A DNA stretch of 64,000 nt from Pontederia crassipes. Lineage: Eukaryota > Streptophyta > Magnoliopsida > Commelinales > Pontederiaceae. Every line of letters begins with the position of its first letter. Position 1 is the first letter of the stretch. A program made the translations under genes and the position numbers. The stretch is from NCBI GenBank assembly GCA_030549335.1, contig JAUKPH010000017.1, positions 3,961,001-4,025,000 on the forward strand. The letters are read 5' to 3'. The notes beneath the pieces were generated by a model. That model ran no database searches. It saw only the letters and a program-made list of their open reading frames with translations, and was not told the DNA's origin. Shown one piece after another: positions 60,901 through 64,000 of the stretch.

Positions 60901-63530
60901 GAATTTATATATATTATTATATACTAATATATACATTTAATATTGAAAAATAATCTGGTAGAATCGGCCGTGTCGTGTTACGTGTTCACGATTTACGAGT
61001 TTTCCGGCCCTCCGTGTCGAGTCCGTTTTACGTGTTTGACAACATTGATTACAATTAAACATCAAAGAACAGAAAATTGTTAGACATAACAGCTTCTACA
61101 TGTCATTATCTGTAATCTATCAGAGCATCTTAAAACATCCATAAGGTCAATGAAAATGTGTATCCATTAATTTAAGTTCAGTAAATCCATTGCACAATTT
61201 TAGCCCAACTACAACTGTCTTGTTCAGAGACAAACAAGTAAATTGAGAATGAAAGAAGGTACCCTGTGTCTGAAGTTGTTGGCGACAAAGAAATGTTGGT
61301 TTTTTCCAGCCCCTGGTCAATTCCATTGTCCTTTCTGGAATTCGCATTTCTTGCTCCAACATCTACCAAGAAGGAAGCAAAGGGTTTTGTCATATATATT
61401 AGAAATAACCAAACAACTCACAGTATGTTATCAACATGCAGTTTTTATCCCATCCCACCCCCACCCCACCCCCCACCCCCCACACACACAGAAGAGATGG
61501 ACAACGGCTGTGCCAGCAAAAACTCATTTGGGCTGGCTCAGCACAGGTTAGACCCAAAGTTTTTTAAAAAAAAATCTTAACAATAATATATAACGTAGTC
61601 AAGATTGGGATCTCATGTAAGATTGGAAGGAGTTCATAAGATCATAATATCAGGTTGTTGTAAGATCTTACCTATATCTTAAAAAATACTTTATATAGAA
61701 ACTTAATTTTAAATATATATAATGGTTTAGATTATAGACAATATTAATTTAACTACTATCCTATTAAGACTTCCTACAAATATTTTGGTTGAGGAAAAAA
61801 GAAGACCAAAAAAATTTAATATGAATTAACAAAAAAATTGACAATAATATGATTAATATGGAGCACCATTGTACAAACAACTGATAAAATATTAAATTTA
61901 TGGAGCACCATTGTACAAACAAATGATAAATTTATTTTGTGAAAAAATATTTTCAAAGTTTTAATTATAACTAATCATCTTCCTCTTAATTTTATTTCTC
62001 CAAAAAACATGTTACGCTTGGTGAAAATTAAAAAAATCAAAGAAAAGGTTGAAAAAAGTATTGGAGCAATATTGTAGGATTGATGGATGATCCTACGTTC
62101 TAAATCCCAATCATGATATGATCTTACAAAGTCAATCCCAAATTTGAGATTGTAAGATTGTCCAATCCTACAATCAAGATCGCAATCATTACAACTTCGG
62201 TATATAATACATAATATATTCATTATATATTTATAATACAGTATAATATAGATTTGACAAAAAAAGTTATACTACTAAGATATTACTATTTAATTATTAC
62301 ATGCATTTATTAGGCATACTAATTAGTTATAACCTAAATAATTTTTTATGACTACACAAAATATATAAAAAAAAAAGAATGGCCAGCCCAGAACAGTCCA
62401 GTTGCGGACAAACCCGATTTTGTGAGCTTTTGGCCTGAAGCCACCACGACCCATTAGTCCACTAATAACACACACACACAAAAAAAACCAAAACAAATGT
62501 GATCCTTATAAAATGCCCATCAAGGAGACACGTACGAAGATAAAACTAAAGTGCAAGAAACAAAAATCAACTGCCTAAATAAAGGAAACTTGTCCCCTGG
62601 GAAGGTTGAAAAGTTCTGCTAGATAAAAATAAATAGTAAACAGGAAAATGTACACAATTCAAACCAGAATCTTAAAGCTGTACTGGCACTGGTGAAATAA
62701 CATAAACAAAAATAACATAATCAAAGTTCAAATAGGCAAGTGGGTGCCTGATAGCATAGACAATGTGTAAAACACTAGGTATTCAATAAAAGCACAAGTA
62801 AATACCATTAGATACATAACGGGAAGAAAAATTTCCACGTCCCCCCCTTCCTCCCCGCCCTTGTCCCCCCGACCTCCACCTAGGATCTGCAGGCTCTTTC
62901 ACGGCCTGTGAAGACATCAAGGAAAAAACTATTAATTACTCTGGTGAAGCAAAGGAAGTATTTTACCAAAGTGATCAATGTGCACAAGAGAACATTAAGC
63001 AGTGCATTTGCCAGAAACAAAAAACATTAACTGCTCCGATAACAAGTGGCCGAGAACTTCCTAACTCAAACATGGAGTTTACTACTAAAATTTTCAAAGG
63101 TTGTTCCTGACTAATCATTTTGTTTAGTAGTTGAAAGATCAGTGGCTTCCTAATTATGTTTCTTTGGTTTAGCATCAATGTGAAGATAATGTAACAGAGC
63201 GAAGTAATCCATTCTGATGTTGTCATAGCAGGTTGGAGAGAAAAGAGAAAAAAAACAGGGCTGGAATCACAATATCAATTTTCAGCTTGTCGTTGGATAT
63301 CCAAAGGTAACATTTTGGATCTAGTCAAGTTCATACTGGATGAGATTATCTTTTCATCACAACAAATTTATAAATATGGTAATCATGAATGCTTGTTGTT
63401 TCTTGAGGACTGTTTGACCTGAAGTCTCGCTTTCTTGTGTCATGCAAGTTAAATATGAAAGTAGCCAAAGTTAATGAGAAACATACCTCCTTTCTCTTGT
63501 CACGCTTTCTTTTAACCTCATGGAAGTGAT
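51924..63530 (-). CDS. GBF-interacting protein 1-like (DUF1296/GIP1 family), 5' end outside the window
   Basis: Ten exons fit in one frame: 63530-63487, 62905-62806, 61362-61263, 59498-59123, 59032-58891, 57128-56750, 54708-54414, 54109-53942, 53434-52931 and 52220-51924, giving 800 codons plus stop. The first still shows the end of the GIP1 N-terminal domain (HFHEVKRKRDKRKE). Next come an RGG stretch, Ser/Thr-rich sequence, HVIIPNHLQVPESETHGLSF, and a Pro/Tyr-rich part (PPNYIPYNQYIPPFYVPPP). The C-terminus WIPAPGRDMSSLQASSFY and HPLLQQSQTVAGAVEMVG is typical of the family. Family members bind G-box factors and promote their DNA binding. Three introns have been invaded by mobile DNA. The missing first exons should code for most of the UBA-like N-terminal domain. 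Confidence 0.88.
54823..56241 (-). mobile_element. Second chimeric retroposon: unknown 1.2-kb sequence plus RTE/Au-type tail, with target-site duplication
   Basis: The 18-mer TTACCACAAATTATTATA occurs at 54805-54822 and again at 56242-56259. On the minus strand the insertion begins after 56242, runs through 1.24 kb of non-repetitive DNA, then the ~180-bp tail (55001-54823) ending in (TTG)n. The upstream part starts GCCAAAGAGTATTTCCGCC and has an open frame of about 46 codons I cannot identify. It lies in a GIP1-like intron, in the same direction as the gene. Confidence 0.8.
57676..58738. repeat. Tandem duplication of ~440 bp inside a GIP1-like intron
   Basis: Copy 1 (57676-58294, including the 58037-58213 insertion) and copy 2 (58295-58738) share long matching stretches such as TGATCATATTTTGCAATG and ACTAGACTACCTTTCAAATA, at about 88 percent by eye. 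A further two-fold ~46-bp repeat follows at about 58733-58830. Confidence 0.9.
58037..58213 (+). mobile_element. RTE/Au-type tail insertion, copy D, with perfect 16-bp duplication
   Basis: The 16-mer GAATATAATCTAAGGA lies at 58021-58036 and 58214-58229. The 177-bp insert starts ACTCCGCCTATG and ends in TTG repeats. The tandem partner at about 58660-58675 keeps the uninterrupted target, so the insertion came after the duplication. Confidence 0.92.
59737..61047. mobile_element. Non-autonomous hAT element, 1.3 kb
   Basis: A perfect 8-bp duplication ATTACAAT lies at 59729-59736 and 61048-61055. The ends CAGTGTTGTCAAAAACGCG and ACGTGTTTGACAACATTG form inverted ends close to those of the 39363-43074 element. 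The right 100 bp also matches (TGGTAGAATCGGCCGTGTCG). The interior has no transposase: it is CT-rich at 60160-60480 and AT-rich after that. It is inserted in a GIP1-like intron. Confidence 0.93.
61590..62210. mobile_element. Possible degraded MITE in a GIP1-like intron
   Basis: Words such as AAGATTGGGAT and TAAGATCATAATATCA near 61600-61660 recur inverted near 62105-62200 (ATCCCAATCATGATATGATC). The arms are uneven and no duplication was found. Inside, ATGGAGCACCATTGTACAAA is repeated at about 61858 and 61901. Confidence 0.35.
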
Positions 63531-64000
63531 CTGTAGAAGGAGACATGAAATCATCAATAATCAGTTTAAAGATCCTTCCTACACTAATTAACAAAAAAGT
63601 AACTGGAGGTGAAAAAGAAGATAAGAAAATTGTGCAAATCAATCTACTCAGCAATTTTCTCAAAAAAAAAAAGCCTAAGTTAAACTAAATGCAAAACTCA
63701 CGGTCAAGATCATAGAAAAAGCACATACCATTTAAAGGACTACACATCAAAGTCACTGACTTTCGTACATAATATCTGTTTGTATGTACCAAACTAAATG
63801 GAGAGGACAAGGACAAAATTTCAGAGAAAGCATATGTCACTTAGATGACTACTCAGCATTTTTTTAACTCAACAATTTAACTGATGCCTTAACTGCAAAA
63901 AATTCAAAGTCATCGAAGCATGACATCTTATAAGTGTTTTCGTATTCAAGTACCTTTTCTAGGGTACATGCACAAGTAAATATAAGTTCAGATGTCAAAT
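63531..64000. other. Upstream intron of the GIP1-like gene
   Basis: AT-rich DNA between the first visible exon and the window edge. No further exon was recognised, so the next upstream exon probably lies beyond 64000. Confidence 0.5.

Noticed and set aside
1-64000. tRNA and rRNA genes
   Set aside because: No sequence with both tRNA A and B boxes and a cloverleaf was found; the GGTTCGA word near 16729 lacks the rest of a tRNA.

Overview
This window is nuclear DNA of a flowering plant. Its genes have many short exons, AT-rich introns with GT..AG borders, plant-only families (GAUT, DUF868, GBF-interacting protein, ABCG26-type ABCG), a plastid SufE-BolA fusion and plant transposons (hAT, MULE, chromovirus-type Ty3/gypsy, RTE-tailed retroposons). 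The very GC-rich coding exons of the DUF868 and SufE genes would suit a monocot, but that is only an impression. Exon borders below were read by eye: each was chosen from GT..AG signals, phase continuity and recalled family alignments, and the summed lengths close in frame for every model.

Layout. 1-318: last two exons of an unrecognised plus-strand gene. 1102-6279 (-): GAUT3/4-like pectin galacturonosyltransferase, 722 aa. 6.6-11.8 kb: AT-rich intergenic DNA with microsatellites and a long hairpin. 11844-13271: chimeric retroposon carrying the first exon of a WAVH-type RING E3 ligase gene. 14212-15399 (-): plastid SufE1. 15.4-16.3 kb: GC-rich transposon-like block with a 28-bp minisatellite. 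18480-22297: 5'-truncated, decayed Ty3/gypsy chromovirus with a 2.2-kb 3' LTR. 23220-24179 (-): DUF868 protein. 25337-28782 (-): SFT2 vesicle transport protein. 30911-34219 (-): ESCRT-III SNF7/VPS32. 35935-44642 (-): RIQ-like (DUF1118) thylakoid protein, with an 8.1-kb first intron holding a MULE with plastid rpl23 pieces, a large palindrome and a complete 3.7-kb hAT element. 47582-50761 (-): ABCG26-type half transporter, 680 aa. 51924 to beyond 63530 (-): GBF-interacting protein 1-like, ten exons in the window, with introns invaded by a second chimeric retroposon, an RTE-tail insertion inside a tandem duplication, and a non-autonomous hAT element.

No operon or pathway links the host genes. 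They cover wall pectin synthesis, plastid Fe-S assembly, Golgi and endosomal trafficking, thylakoid organisation, pollen-wall export and transcription. The most informative part is the mobile DNA. Four copies of a ~180-190-bp RTE/Au-type 3' tail have readable target-site duplications. In two of them the duplication lies about 1.2 kb further upstream, so foreign sequence was retrotransposed together with the tail. Two hAT elements have perfect 8-bp target-site duplications and related ends, and one encodes an apparently intact transposase.
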